Part shown: positions 13,276 to 24,300 of the stretch, piece after piece
How the letters are laid out: each line of letters opens with the position of its first letter
Position numbering within the stretch: position 1 is the first letter of the stretch
Position numbers and translations under genes: made by a program
DNA from: Pelodera strongyloides
Taxonomy: Eukaryota > Nematoda > Chromadorea > Rhabditida > Rhabditidae
NCBI GenBank assembly: GCA_036852015.1
Contig: JAANDG010000183.1
Location: 124,001-188,000, forward strand
Direction of reading: 5' to 3'
Length of the DNA: 64,000 nucleotides
The notes under the pieces: generated by a model
Databases searched by the model: none
What the model saw: only the letters and a program-made list of their open reading frames with translations
What the model was told of the DNA's origin: nothing

Positions 13276-13462
13276 TTAAAGCGAACAACGGGCCGGTTCT
13301 TGAAAAGTAGCGTGGACGTCTGAATTCTTACGTTTCTATGCTAATTCGCTCGAAATTACATCGATTTTATTCTAATTGTATGTTCATTTGCGTACGCTGC
13401 ATACGAATGCTGGTCTACTTATACTCTAAACGTTTCAAAAACCGGCCGGTATTTCGCTTTAA
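13276..13462. repeat. TTAA inverted-repeat element, family A
   Basis: Termini AAAGCGAA...CCGG and CCGGCCGGTATTTCGCTTT flanked by TTAA. Internal words GAATTCTTACG and TGCATACGAATGCTGG recur in the other family A copies. It shares its right TTAA with the family B element that follows. Confidence 0.8.
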
Positions 13463-13629
13463 AGCGAAACGCCAGCCTCTTTGGAAAATTTGCAAATGAT
13501 AAGCAAATCCTATGTATCCTATGCTAATTTTGCGCGATTGCCGTGGACGATCGCGCAAAATTAGCATAGGATACATAGGATTTGCTTATCATATGCAAAT
13601 TTTCCAAAGAGGCTGGCGTTTCGCTTTAA
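13459..13629. repeat. TTAA hairpin element, family B
   Basis: Near-perfect palindrome about 170 bp long with termini AGCGAAACGCCAGCCTCTTT. Both arms carry GATAAGCAAATCCTATGTAT, and the loop is CGATTGCCGTGGACGATCG. The whole length would fold into a single hairpin. Abuts a family A copy on the same TTAA. Confidence 0.85.
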
Positions 13630-14344
13630 GGCTGCCCACAGTGATATTTTGAACGCATTGGTTTATGTATCTTGTATCTTTAGTACTAGTAAAATATAGC
13701 TTTGGTTTGCCTATGCTAACAAGGCCAAAGGGATCTTGAATGAAAATAGAAATAGCGTCATTTAGTGATTCATTGTTTTTTCTCACATTTATAAAATCTA
13801 ACACACACATGTCTTCAGTTTCAGTTATTTTTGTGACGCGAAAATTGTTTTGTACGAGGCACCAGATGGTAGTTTTCATATGGTGAAAGTGGTCTAAAAC
13901 ACACACGCACACATGTTGTAGTTTCCGGCCGTTTTTTTAAACATATAACATATTGCTAAAAGTCTTTAGCAGTACGGTAAAGTTGACATTAGGAGGGAAT
14001 TTTTATTTTTCCCTTATTGGAGCAGTTAATTAATTAATTAAAGCTATATAATTACATACATAATTACCTCAATAACAACTTTTACCTGCATAATTATTGG
14101 TCAGTCGACCTCAGCGCAGCAACTATTCATTTAGAGTAGATTTAGACCCTGTAAACCTTTCTTATTCACAAAAACCTATTCCATTTTTTCGGATGGATGC
14201 ACTAAGTAAATACGTTCATAATGGACTCCGTGTCATAATATTTGCCCGACCCGTATTTCGTTCTTTTTTTCCCAAAAGGTTCGAGACGAGATAACTAAGA
14301 TTTTCACGTTTCTTTCACATTGCTACTTCATAGGAATTGGGTGA

Positions 14345-14560
14345 ACCCATTGGGATTTGGTGATGGCTCACTGGTTTTTTCGTGGGCCTACCCATTTGGT
14401 GACCAAATCGTCACCAATTTGTTACCAAGTTTTATCGAAAACCGTCATTAGATGGTCACCAAATGGTCGAACCAGTCACGAACCACTTGGATGTGCCAAC
14501 GACGGTTTTTCTGTGGTTTCGGCAATTATTTGGCTTTCCTGCGTTTGCAACGCTGGAAAT
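14345..14560. repeat. GGTGAC-rich element, family L
   Basis: Contains TTTTTTCGTGGGCCTACCCA, TTTGGTGACCAAA and CGACGGTTTTTCTGTGGTTT. The same order of words recurs at 60590-60785. Several short mutually complementary GGTGACC/GGTCACC motifs suggest a folded non-autonomous element. Confidence 0.65.
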
Positions 14561-15910
14561 GGAAAGCCGTTTTTGGAAAAAATTGCGTATCTTTGCTTTG
14601 TTTACCACATAATAATACTTTCCTTTTCTTTTCATAACATTCTATTATTTAGGTTCATAATTAGAAATGTTACTAATGGTGAGTAACGTGTTTATAGTAT
14701 ATATGAAGCAGAATATAAGTGTTATGTATTGTCCTGGCTTTTTTTTTGCAAAAACAAGCACAGAATGAGAATTTAGTTTTTTTTTGTAATTTTATTGAAA
14801 CAAAAAAAATAAAACTTCGCTGAATTTGCCTTTTTTTTAATTTTCTTGAAACAAAAAGTTATAAACAATATAAATTCACAAGTGTTCACCACCTCTTCAC
14901 AACTATCTTATTGTCTAAAATTTCCCGTAAAATCTCCCTTCGTTATGTGAAAATGTCCGTTTTCAAGGTAAATCACCCCATTGAATGCGCTCTACCGCAA
15001 AGGGCGGAAAATAAACGATCTGTTCTTTTTTCACATTAAAATTAATGAACTCTTGTCGAGTGATTGATTGTAATTAGCCTGTGTGATGTTCCTTACCGCG
15101 CTAATTGTAAAAAAATCCCAAATACTTTCCTTGGTTTATGATGACACCTACTATAAACTGCTACTATACGTTTCAAGACTCGTTAAAGAAGCGGATTTTT
15201 GTTCAGTAACTTATATCAGACTTATGGAATTTTTCCTTATTGGAGATACCGGTAATTTATCTTTTCAATATGACTACCGATAGGGTTATCATGTATTACT
15301 AACTGAGTTAGCGACAGTTGCTAGCGAACTAGAATAAATTCAAGCCATAGGTACAAGTAGGTACATAGTACTGTATCTCCAAGTACATATCTTTACACAC
15401 TTACATCCCCTGACCTTTAATCTTGCAAAGGTTTTTTTTGTTGAAAAACACCATATGCAAATATGCAAACGTCCTTGTAATGCCTCGTTGCACATCTGTG
15501 TTTGGACACTTTTTTGAACTAACGGACAGTGTTTTTGTAGAATTTTCTCCTCGACTCCACCTTTCTTTTAGGGGTAGAGGTCGTTCCTTTTAGTTAGCCT
15601 TTAGAACATCTTTATGCATCTTAGATTTTTTTTTTTTTTTTTTTTTTGCGTGGCTATTTTATTTATTTAACACATTTGTATGTAGGAGAAAATAAGGAAA
15701 TTTCCTTTATTTTCTTTTTAATATTATTTTGTCTGTCTATCGAAACCATTTCGTCGGTCTTTTTTTTTTGCAAATATCTATAGCGGATTTGTCATTTCAA
15801 ACGTGCAGCTGCTCAGTTCATTAGGTCAAAAAAAAATTCGTCGGAATCGTTTTGATTTTGCGGTTTTCGCGGTTTTTGTCTAAGAAACACACGGCCACCT
15901 GCACTGAATT

Positions 15911-16909
15911 CTAATTCGGACATATGGAAATTTGTCTGTGACGAGACACCCGATTAACAGACTCCGCCCATTTTATTAGGGCCTGAATTTAGTCGTAATT
16001 TCCTGTGTGATAATGTGGCTCATACCCCGCTTGTGGGTTTGCGTCGCTAACTTAAGCGAAATGTCTTTTATTTATGTTGCATTTTCCCGCTTGTTTCTGT
16101 TGTTTCTTTCGGGCTATCTCCGAGCAAGTTCCAAAAAGGTTACTTTCCCTCTCTTATTTCGCGAAAGATTTTTTATTATTTCATTGCTGATTATTCCCAA
16201 AATACATAGAGACCTCCAGGCAATGCAAATGCATTGCTTCTCTAGCTATTTATATAAAAGAAAAATGTACGGAACAATAATATTTGCCACATTTGTTGTT
16301 TTAAAGCGCTTTGATGAAAAGGGATTCAAAATATAAAAGTCCTCTCAAATTCGCCTATTAGCCTTTGAAATTTGATATCTTCTGAGATTTTGATGGACTC
16401 ATTTGAGTATCCGTATACGATTGGTGAAACTATTTTCTTATTACTTTTTCTTTCCGCCAGTGTGAAGTTGGTCATATTTGATATATCCTAGCAGTTAATC
16501 TCATTGCTTCTGCAACTTCTCTGCATCATGAAACTGTATAAATTACAATGACACCGAACAATACGTCATAGTACATATATAAACGTATGTTCATAGCTCA
16601 TTTAAAGCGAAATACCAGCCGGTTTTTTAAACGCATCGACTATATACATCAACATGCTTAGGCATCTTATGCAAATGAAAATAAGTTAATAATAAAAAAT
16701 CGAGCTAAATTTGAGTAAATCAGCATAGATACGTAAGAGTTCAGTTGGTCACGGTGCGTTTCAAAAACCGGCCGGTATTTCGTTTTTAAAATATGACCGT
16801 AATATGTAAAACAACCTACAAATTCCATGAAACCAGCGTAAACATAAGTCTTCCTGCCTCCGGAAACCTCTAGCTTCTCTATTTTCTTCTTCGTTTTTTT
16901 GGAAGGCAT
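15911..16909 (-). CDS. Possible two-exon small basic protein (doubtful)
   Basis: Exon 1 (16909-16820) starts MPSKKTKKKIEKLEVSGG, Lys-rich and not low-complexity, and ends in a GTAGGT donor in phase 0. A compatible exon 2 (15982-15911), after an AAATTCAG acceptor, reads ALIKWAESVNRVSRHR and ends in TAG, giving 53 residues. The phases agree and the acceptor is good, but two short exons can match by chance. A family A element (16602-16789) would sit in the intron, 30 bases from the donor. No homologue recognised. Confidence 0.28.
16602..16789. repeat. TTAA inverted-repeat element, family A
   Basis: Full copy with AAAGCGAAATACCAGCCGG at one end and CCGGCCGGTATTTCGTTTTT at the other, flanked by TTAA. 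Confidence 0.8.
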
Positions 16910-17849
16910 CTCAAATTAGATTTGCCTGCACTCTTTCGCTCCCTGAGAAGCACTGGTTTTGGCCCTGTCCATCGGCCGGAAAGCACACATGAAAAATTGG
17001 TGGTTTTTGATTTCCATCCCTAGTAAAAGTCATAATTCTATTTTTTTTATTTTCCCTAATTATCCAATTATTCTGAACCTCAATTATCTCTGTGTAATTA
17101 CAATTTAAAGGTTTTCAGCAAAGTGAACGATGTAAAAACTCCAGTATATTTTGCCCAAAACAGTGTGTTTCCGCCATATCTCTTAACTTCCCTTTAGTTT
17201 ATCTTGTTGGTACTTTTGCGGAAAAGCGATCAATACCCACCATTTTTACCTAATATCATCCTTAGGGAATAATTCAAGAAACATTTTGTATGCTCTTTGT
17301 TTAAGTTTACCTGTGTACAATCAAACTAAAGCATAAAAACAAGGTGATTTTCTCGTGAACCCATCCCTTTAATTGTCCATGCCTGTGTGAACATTTTGCT
17401 GTAATCACACACTTCTCACCTCAAGCAAGTATATATAAAGATTTATTGATTACATTCAAAGTACATAATCGTCAACCCTATGACGGCAATGCGTATATAC
17501 GACTATGAATCAGAGGTATCCATACTTTTATGGGCCTATCCTCACAACCAAGCACTTAGCTCGTTAAAGTGTGGCCTTCTGACTTCTGTCCTAATTTTCC
17601 CCCACTCTTCTAAACGCATTTGTTAAATTGGATGGTACTTTGTGTTGCGTCTCCAACGTCCTATTCCCCTGACGACATCGCACATCTGTCAAACAAGAAA
17701 GTAGAAAGAGATTCCATATTTAGACGTTTTAGAATTCATAACTCGGCACAAATACTTTTTTTTTTTTTGGTTTGGTTTGGTGAGAGTGTTTTCTATCCAC
17801 GACTTATTTCACGTTGGTTTTATTGTGTGCGCAATATTTTTTACTCAGC

Positions 17850-18267
17850 TTAAAGGGTCAGGCAAATTTCAAATGACCCTTATTTTTAATGATTCCATCT
17901 GATTCTCCATATCAAATATAGTAGGATACGCTATTTTCCTAATTTTCAAGCGCAAAAATCACGCAGTATTCATCAATTTACTATTGCCAGTCATACCCAA
18001 CTTTCTATCGCAGTTGTCACGCCCCTTCGCGCTAATTGGGCAATATGCTTTATTGGGCGTGGCAATTGCGATTTTGGCCAACCAGCGCGAATGGGCGTGC
18101 CAACTGCGATAGATAGTTGGGTATGACTGCCCACGGTAAATTTCTGAATAGTGTGTGAATTTTGCGCTTGAAAATTAGAAAAATATTGCATCCTACTATA
18201 TTTGACATGGAGAATCAGATGGAATCATCAGAAATAGGGGTCATTTGAAATGGGCCTGACCCTTTAA
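17850..18267. repeat. TTAA inverted-repeat element, family C
   Basis: About 418 bp. Termini AAAGGGTCAGGC and GGGCCTGACCCTTT with TTAA at both ends. Arms contain GATTCTCCATATCAAATATA and its complement, and an inner GGGCGTGGCAATTGCGAT region. The right end lies 10 bases before the acceptor of the small membrane-protein gene at 18278. Confidence 0.85.
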
Positions 18268-18278
18268 GTATTTTCAGA

Positions 18279-18709
18279 ATGTTTGACGTGCAATCTTTTA
18301 TCACTGAGATTGATCCGGCTTCGTGGCGCTGGGGAATGCTGATTCCAATTATTTCTCTAACTTTATGCTTGATTTTCGCCTGTTTTTTGATGTTATGCTG
18401 CTGCACTTGCGGAAAGAAACAAAAAAACAGACACAATTTAAGGTGAGCTGATCCCTTTAACTATTCAAAATTCGAACATTTATTTCACGGTAGCGTATTC
18501 AGCGGATCGGATTTTGTTGCCACTTGCCACTGTCGAATTCCCATACCAAGAAATCTATACAAAGTTATTGGAATATTTATTTTCTATGATTGAACCGGTT
18601 CCATGTATCAATTCTAATTTTCCCTTTCAGAATGTACTGCAAACACTGCGATTCAACAATCGTCGACTCTGGAGTCTTCTCTGTTTCGGCCAATAAAACA
18701 GAACAGTAG
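18279..18709 (+). CDS. Small single-span membrane protein, two exons
   Basis: Exon 1 (18279-18442) follows GTATTTTCAG and ends with a GTGAGC donor. Exon 2 (18631-18709) follows CCCTTTCAG and ends in TAG, for 80 residues in phase. It starts MFDVQSFITEIDPASWRWG, then a hydrophobic span of about 22 residues (residues 20-42) running into a Cys cluster LCCCTCGKK, the typical juxtamembrane palmitoylation pattern. A basic stretch, a second Cys pair (YCKHC) and a polar tail follow. The topology by charge is N-terminus outside. No homologue recognised. The acceptor directly before the ATG suggests trans-splicing or an upstream 5'UTR exon; the flanking family C element makes that intron partly transposon-derived. 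An alternative is that these are the last exons of a longer gene. Confidence 0.6.
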
Positions 18710-18820
18710 GTTTTGTTACAACATAATAATCTTTTTTTTTGGCAATGTTCTTTTTGGCTCAAAAGGAAAGCCGCAAAGATGGAAAAAACACAATCAGGAT
18801 AACCCAATTTGTCAAGAAAA

Positions 18821-19015
18821 TTAAAGCGAAATACCGGCCGGTTTTTGAAAAGCATCGTGGTCAACTGAATTCGTACCTATTTATGCTAATTTGCTCGAAT
18901 TTTTTATTCTAATTTATATTTATTTGCATAGCATAAGCTGTATAAGAATGTAAGCTCATTTCCTCCTTTTCCTCTATTCGATGTGTTTCAAAAACCGGCC
19001 TGTATTTCGCTTTAA
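18821..19015. repeat. TTAA inverted-repeat element, family A
   Basis: Full copy: AAAGCGAAATACCGGCCGG start, ACCGGCCTGTATTTCGCTTT end, TTAA on both sides. Confidence 0.85.
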
Positions 19016-19359
19016 AGAAATCTGTTACAAGAAATCAGTTAGGGTAGCCAAAAATCTTTCACTGTACATAACGCTGATTATCATTACTTCTTGAAACGTA
19101 TGTATAGTTATTTCCAATTTCGACTTCGAGAGTGCGCATCACCGCTAAAACTATTTGAAAAATACAATAAGGAGGAAATGAGCTTGTGACGAATGGATGA
19201 TATAGACATACTCCAGAAAAATATTATATTTGCAAAAAGGAATTTTTAGGAATAAGAAATTCAAAATTAATTTATTTAAGCGCCGATATGTTCTATCCTG
19301 ATGAGGCTCCACACTCAAATACAATCACTTCACAATCAACGGCCCCAATGTCAAACTAT

Positions 19360-19600
19360 GAACAGAGAGCCTCTTTTTACTATGGTAAGTTTTGGAACAC
19401 CATTTGTAGCGCCTTATTTCGGTTTTACTACGATAGATAGGCTAGGCATTGAAGCACCACTTAGTAGTTTTATTGCAGTCTATACAAACAACAGAGAGCT
19501 TCTTTTTACTACGGTAGGTATGATAACACTATTTTTGTGTTTAGTGCGCTAGTTCCGTTTTACTACTATAGAGAGGCTCGGCATTCGCGCACCACTTAGT
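19360..19600 (+). repeat. Local tandem duplication, about 130-bp unit
   Basis: Two diverged copies each run from AGAGAGC.TCTTTTTACTA through GTAG/TAGTGCG, GTTTTACTAC and a GCACCACTTAGT end. The second copy starts near 19492. Confidence 0.6.
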
Positions 19601-20317
19601 TTTTTTTAATATTACAGACCATTACAGCGGTATAAGAGTAGTGGAATATGATTAATGATTTCGCCTTACAAAGGCATATACTGAAGCACGATTGCATGTT
19701 TGGTACTTTGATGTTAATAGGTATAATGAACTATGAGCAATACTTCGTGCAAATGGCGAAGAGGCCAAAGTGCCGAAGGAGCAGGGTATTTTCCTAACGC
19801 GACGGATATGGAGCCTAAGATTTTCCGATTTTCCGATGCTCAGCATCAAATGATGATGATTTTATTTGCTGTTTGTAAACGATAAAATTTCAGATAGGCA
19901 ATGGCCTCCTCACCAAGAGGTTAGTTCAAATCCGATGCCAGAAGACCACGCAATAGTAGATGAAACGAGGATTCGAACGGAAATAATTGTTTAGGTACTT
20001 CTGTTTTAGACTTTAGAGCGGCATAACAGCCGTATGCTGGACATTGTGTTACGCAGACGCAATACGCAATACGCTGAGTACGCAGAGTACTGCGCGCTAA
20101 TTCTGTCTAATTACATTCTTTTCATACAACATATGGGAAGGTAGTTTCCCGACTCGCGTTTTAAAAATATATCGCTTTTTAAAAATATACAATATACCCG
20201 TTATATCGCTTTACTGGTAAATGGTCACAATCATGGGGAGGTTGTTTCTCTTATTATTTCTGCACCTCTTTCGGAATTGGCTCTGGCAATACGCTTCCCA
20301 TGCATGGGCCTTAGTAT

Positions 20318-20518
20318 TTAAAGCGAAATGCTAGCCCCTTTGAAAAATTTGCATATGATAAGCAAATCCTATGTATCCTATGCTAATTTTGTACGATCGT
20401 CCACGGCAATCGTACAAAATTAGCATAGGATACAAAGGATTTGCTTATCATATGCAAATTTTGATAGGATTTGCTTATCATATGCAAAGTTTCCAAAGAG
20501 GCTAGCATTTAGCTTTAA
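20318..20518. repeat. TTAA hairpin element, family B
   Basis: Termini AAAGCGAAATGCTAGCCCC and GGCTAGCATTTAGCTTT, flanked by TTAA. The right arm has a duplicated segment (GGATTTGCTTATCATATGCA twice), so the hairpin has been rearranged since insertion. Confidence 0.8.
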
Positions 20519-20978
20519 CTGTACACTAAACTAGCGTTTAGGCTTAGGCTCACCTACCTGGTTTTTAATTTTACTCTTTGTTTAATTGGAACTAGCTGAT
20601 TGTGCTTGACAAATGTGAAGTCGGCATACTACATAAAATGCCCATTGACGTGGTTGTTTATATATTTATATTTTGCAATAACAAATAATAACAATGCACG
20701 CACTTATTTTTCTCATGGATAGTATCTTATGTGTTTTGTTTCAGTCTACCAGTCTAATGTACTGTGTAGTTATAATATAACGGAAAACTAATATTTAATT
20801 TTTTTAATGCTGAAATCACTTATTAGTATATCTTACAAAATGCGGGTATTTCGAGGTGCCTATGGAAATGTTCACTTTTTTCGTTCGAGGATAATAATAA
20901 ACTTTTTCATAAATAATGTTCTAACCTCAATTATATTATGCGGTGAAATCAGAGGCTAAAAACTAAAATGAAATCGAA

Positions 20979-21154
20979 CCAGAGGCCGGTTCCAATAAAA
21001 TTTACCGCTGGGGTAGGTTACAGGCGTCTCCTGTTTAGCGCGCTCTCTCGGCTTTCCTTCGCTGCCTGTCAAAAGCAGACAAAGCGAGAGAGCGCGCTAA
21101 ACACGAGACGCCTGTTAACCTACCCCAGCGGTAAATTTTATTGGAACCGGCCTC
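20979..21154. repeat. Long near-perfect hairpin repeat
   Basis: Arms begin GAGGCCGGTTCCAATAAAAT and end with its complement. Inner arms carry TTTAGCGCGCTCTCTCG. The loop is only about 25 bases. Single copy in this window. Confidence 0.75.
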
Positions 21155-21387
21155 AGGTGGCCAGTCCAAAACACACATAGTCGACATAGTGTAAGGAAAT
21201 GCATTTGACGATAAAAATTCCGAAACCGAAAACCTGTTGACGTTTATATATGTTTATTCGCAAAACAAATAAGTAAAGGCACATTGAATAACCAATAACA
21301 TTTTCATTCAAAGCGTGGGACAAGATATATACTATATAGCAAGTCGGCGCAAGAACAAAGACAAATAAGCACATTGTTAGATATAAT

Positions 21388-24300
21388 TCATTGGGTTGCG
21401 TCCGTTTCCTGCATCAATTTCAACTGATATTTCCTGGCAAGTTCAATCAATTCTAATTCCATTTCCATTGCGAATCTCGGATTTTTGTACTGCAACTTCA
21501 TCAACTTGTCGTTGACAAAAGCTACCGTAGAATTAAGAGTGACGTCAAAGGAATCAGAGACTGGTTTTTGAGGTTCACAAGAATTCTGAGACTCCGGCTC
21601 CGGCTGCGCTGAGGAGCTCGGCTCCGACGGTGGACGCTGAAATGCAAAATAATATTATTCAGTTTTATTGTTGAGATAGTCGATATTCCGGGAGTCGTAA
21701 ATTCGTAAATGCTCGAAGGTCTACCTTAACTATTCAGGTTTATGTTCGTTCATTATTTCAGTGTTGCACGTGCAATTACGTATGATAATTAGCGGTAATT
21801 AGCTCACATCACGTGTTTGTTGAAAATCAGTTGGGTTTTCTGGCAAAGTTGCCGAATTTGTTGGAGACGTTTCCCCTCTCAATTCGTATTCCGAATCAGA
21901 CATTTGCAAGTTGCTATCGGAAGTGTCAGCTGGGACCGATGGTAATCTCTCTTCTTGTTTTTCCTGAAAAAATGGAACAGTGCAACTACAGTGCGTTTCA
22001 TAAGAAAAGGAACACCCAACAATTTAGTTGTTTGACCAAGAATCACAGTAACTCTTCAAATAAGCCATTGTACTCAACGCGAAAAATTGAGCTATATTGC
22101 GAAAATTAGAAAAAATATTCAATTTTTGGGTGTTTCTTTAATTATGAAATGCACTGTATGTTCACAAAGCTAATGTAAGCCTAACAATAAGTTGGTGTGT
22201 TCCTGTAAGTGGGCCACGGATGTTCCGTGCCCACGAATAATTTTAAAAAAAAAGAGGCAGTGCAGCCAATTATTGAGTCTTACTTCGACGGTAAATGTTG
22301 GTAAAACCGGCTTCCCATTGAGTTTGATATGAACCCTGTTAGAGATATGCACGTGCTGATATAATGTGGTTTACCAAATATTTTAAGTGAACTTACAACT
22401 GCTGGGATGTGGCAAAAACGCGTCACATTCGATGCACGCAGATAACTTCTCCGTTTTCCTTTTATCTTCAGATATGCAAGATTGTTGATCGCTTTGTTGA
22501 TTGTTTCTGCACTTATACGAACCAGAAATTCCGTGTCAACGTCAACGATATCATCTCTCTAAACATAAGGATATGTGGCATAAGCGGGATTTTTTACTAT
22601 TTAAAAAGGCATGTCTTAATTAGTTAAGCTACAAGCTGCAACCATACACATGTAGCTCTTGGGCTAAAGCAACGTTCCGACATGTGGCTTAGTTACATCG
22701 GATATAGGCAAGGTTTTAAAGGGAGAGGCCCACGAGAAAAAAGTTTTCCTCAGTTTACTTGCACAGAACGTCCGGAATTTCAGAAATGTTACTGTGAAAA
22801 CCGCACTTCTTTGCACCCAGAACTCACAGAGTTATTGCCCAGCAAACAGTTCGGCCAGGTACCGTAGTCAGAAACGGTTTACGGTTTAAATCCACCCATT
22901 AGCATTCTTTCTTTTCATAATAATGGTTAAACGAATGAAGATCATTCCTACGATTATAACAAAGCGTTTCCAATACTGTAATGCCCTAAAAGCGCAAAAT
23001 TGATTCTGACTACGGTACCTGACCGAACTGTTTGCCGGGGAATAACTCTGTGAGTTCTAGGTCCAAAGAAATGTGGTTTTCACAGTAATATTTCTGAAAT
23101 TCCGGACGTTCTGTGCAAGTAAACTGAGGAAAACTTTTTTCTCTTGGGCCTCTCCCTTTAAGATCCATCTCTAAGGTCAAAGGTAAAAACTTCGAACCCC
23201 AAAGGGAAATCATTGGAAAATGTAGAACTTATGAAACTTACTTTTGTGTCTTCTGGATAATCAGAATACGGTTCCTCTTTGATAAATGGCTTCGATTCTT
23301 GATGTTGCAATGTCGGGGAACCGTCAGGTGTTAACGAAGCACCCGACAGACTTGGCACATAGCCTAATGAAGTTCGGGTGACGTCACTATACGTGTCAAG
23401 TTCCAACTTCTCGTCGGTAGTTGAGTTGAGGGAGAAGGAATTATCCCTGAAGTATGTGTTTTCTTATTTATCACTCATACTTTAACCTACACTTCACTAA
23501 AGTTTTATTTTCGCACACAACTTTCATTTCCTATAAGCTGTAACACTATCATAACGTAGAAACACAACTGCCTATTTTTCAGCATAAATTTTGACTTTAT
23601 CCAGACCCTTCAAGCCGTTTGGCGGTCTGGAGCATTTGACGTAAAACAACATTAACATATGATGGAAATGTAGAAGGATTTGCGACTTCGCAAAGATACA
23701 GCAGGATGTCGCGCTATTCAATAAAGTTAGTTAATACCGTACCCTTGATCCTTCTCCAGAATATCCCGTACAAATTCTAACTCATTCCACAGGGGCCAGA
23801 GTGGAGTTCGTGGAACAAACGGGCGACCCTAGAACAGTTGATATACGACAGCAAAACAAGATATTACACTTTTCCGTTGCCTTTGGAAAAATTTAGTACG
23901 ACAGTTATTCAAAAGTTATCAAGAAAGAGGTAGTACTATGCAAGTTAAAGCCACGTATTTACAGAAAATTGCATAGAGAACCTAAAAGGACACAGATCTT
24001 TATTGAATATTAGAGAACAGCGAAAATTATGTGGACTGTTTCTTCCGGCTGCTAATCAATAATCAATAATTTATTTATCGTTGACTTGGTCTGAGTATGT
24101 TAAACGTTGATTCGGAAGAGATATTACTATCCTACAGAACTACTCACCAAAGTTTCCGAGCGCCTCCTGTCAGCTTCGACTTTTCTCAAATGTTTCTTCA
24201 CTTTATCAGTTAGCGATTTCCAGATCACTTTCACTCGGTACACTGTGTAGTGGGAACTCGTCAACCCGTCAACGCTTATTGGATTCAGTTCTGAAAAGTT

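Larger units (their letters stand above)
11792..15910. other. Mostly non-genic stretch with repeats
   Basis: After the polyA signal near 11880 no gene can be supported. Two weak minus-strand open stretches (12299-12628 and 12909-13136) and one with a good GTTTTAG acceptor near 13896 (13630-13895) could be remnants of exons, but they do not join in phase. The stretch also holds two abutting TTAA elements (13276-13629), a GGTGAC-rich element (14345-14560), and long T runs near 15628-15648. Confidence 0.45.
18710..21387. other. Intergenic stretch, repeats only
   Basis: No supportable gene. It contains a family A element, a local tandem duplication (19360-19600), a family B hairpin (20318-20518), a two-unit TTAGGC tract near 20535-20547 and a long hairpin at 20979-21154. 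Confidence 0.55.

Noticed and set aside
12299..13912. Three minus-strand open frames that might be exons of one gene
   Set aside because: Splice phases do not join and composition is not convincing; left as a note in the region description.
16007..16336. 109-codon plus-strand frame with hydrophobic stretches
   Set aside because: AT-rich, with no splice or promoter support, and antisense to a region with no other evidence.
22284..22336. Possible extra gene A exon (VHIKLNGKPVLPTFTVE)
   Set aside because: Its 52-nt length breaks the otherwise perfect phase between the exons at 22397 and 21808.
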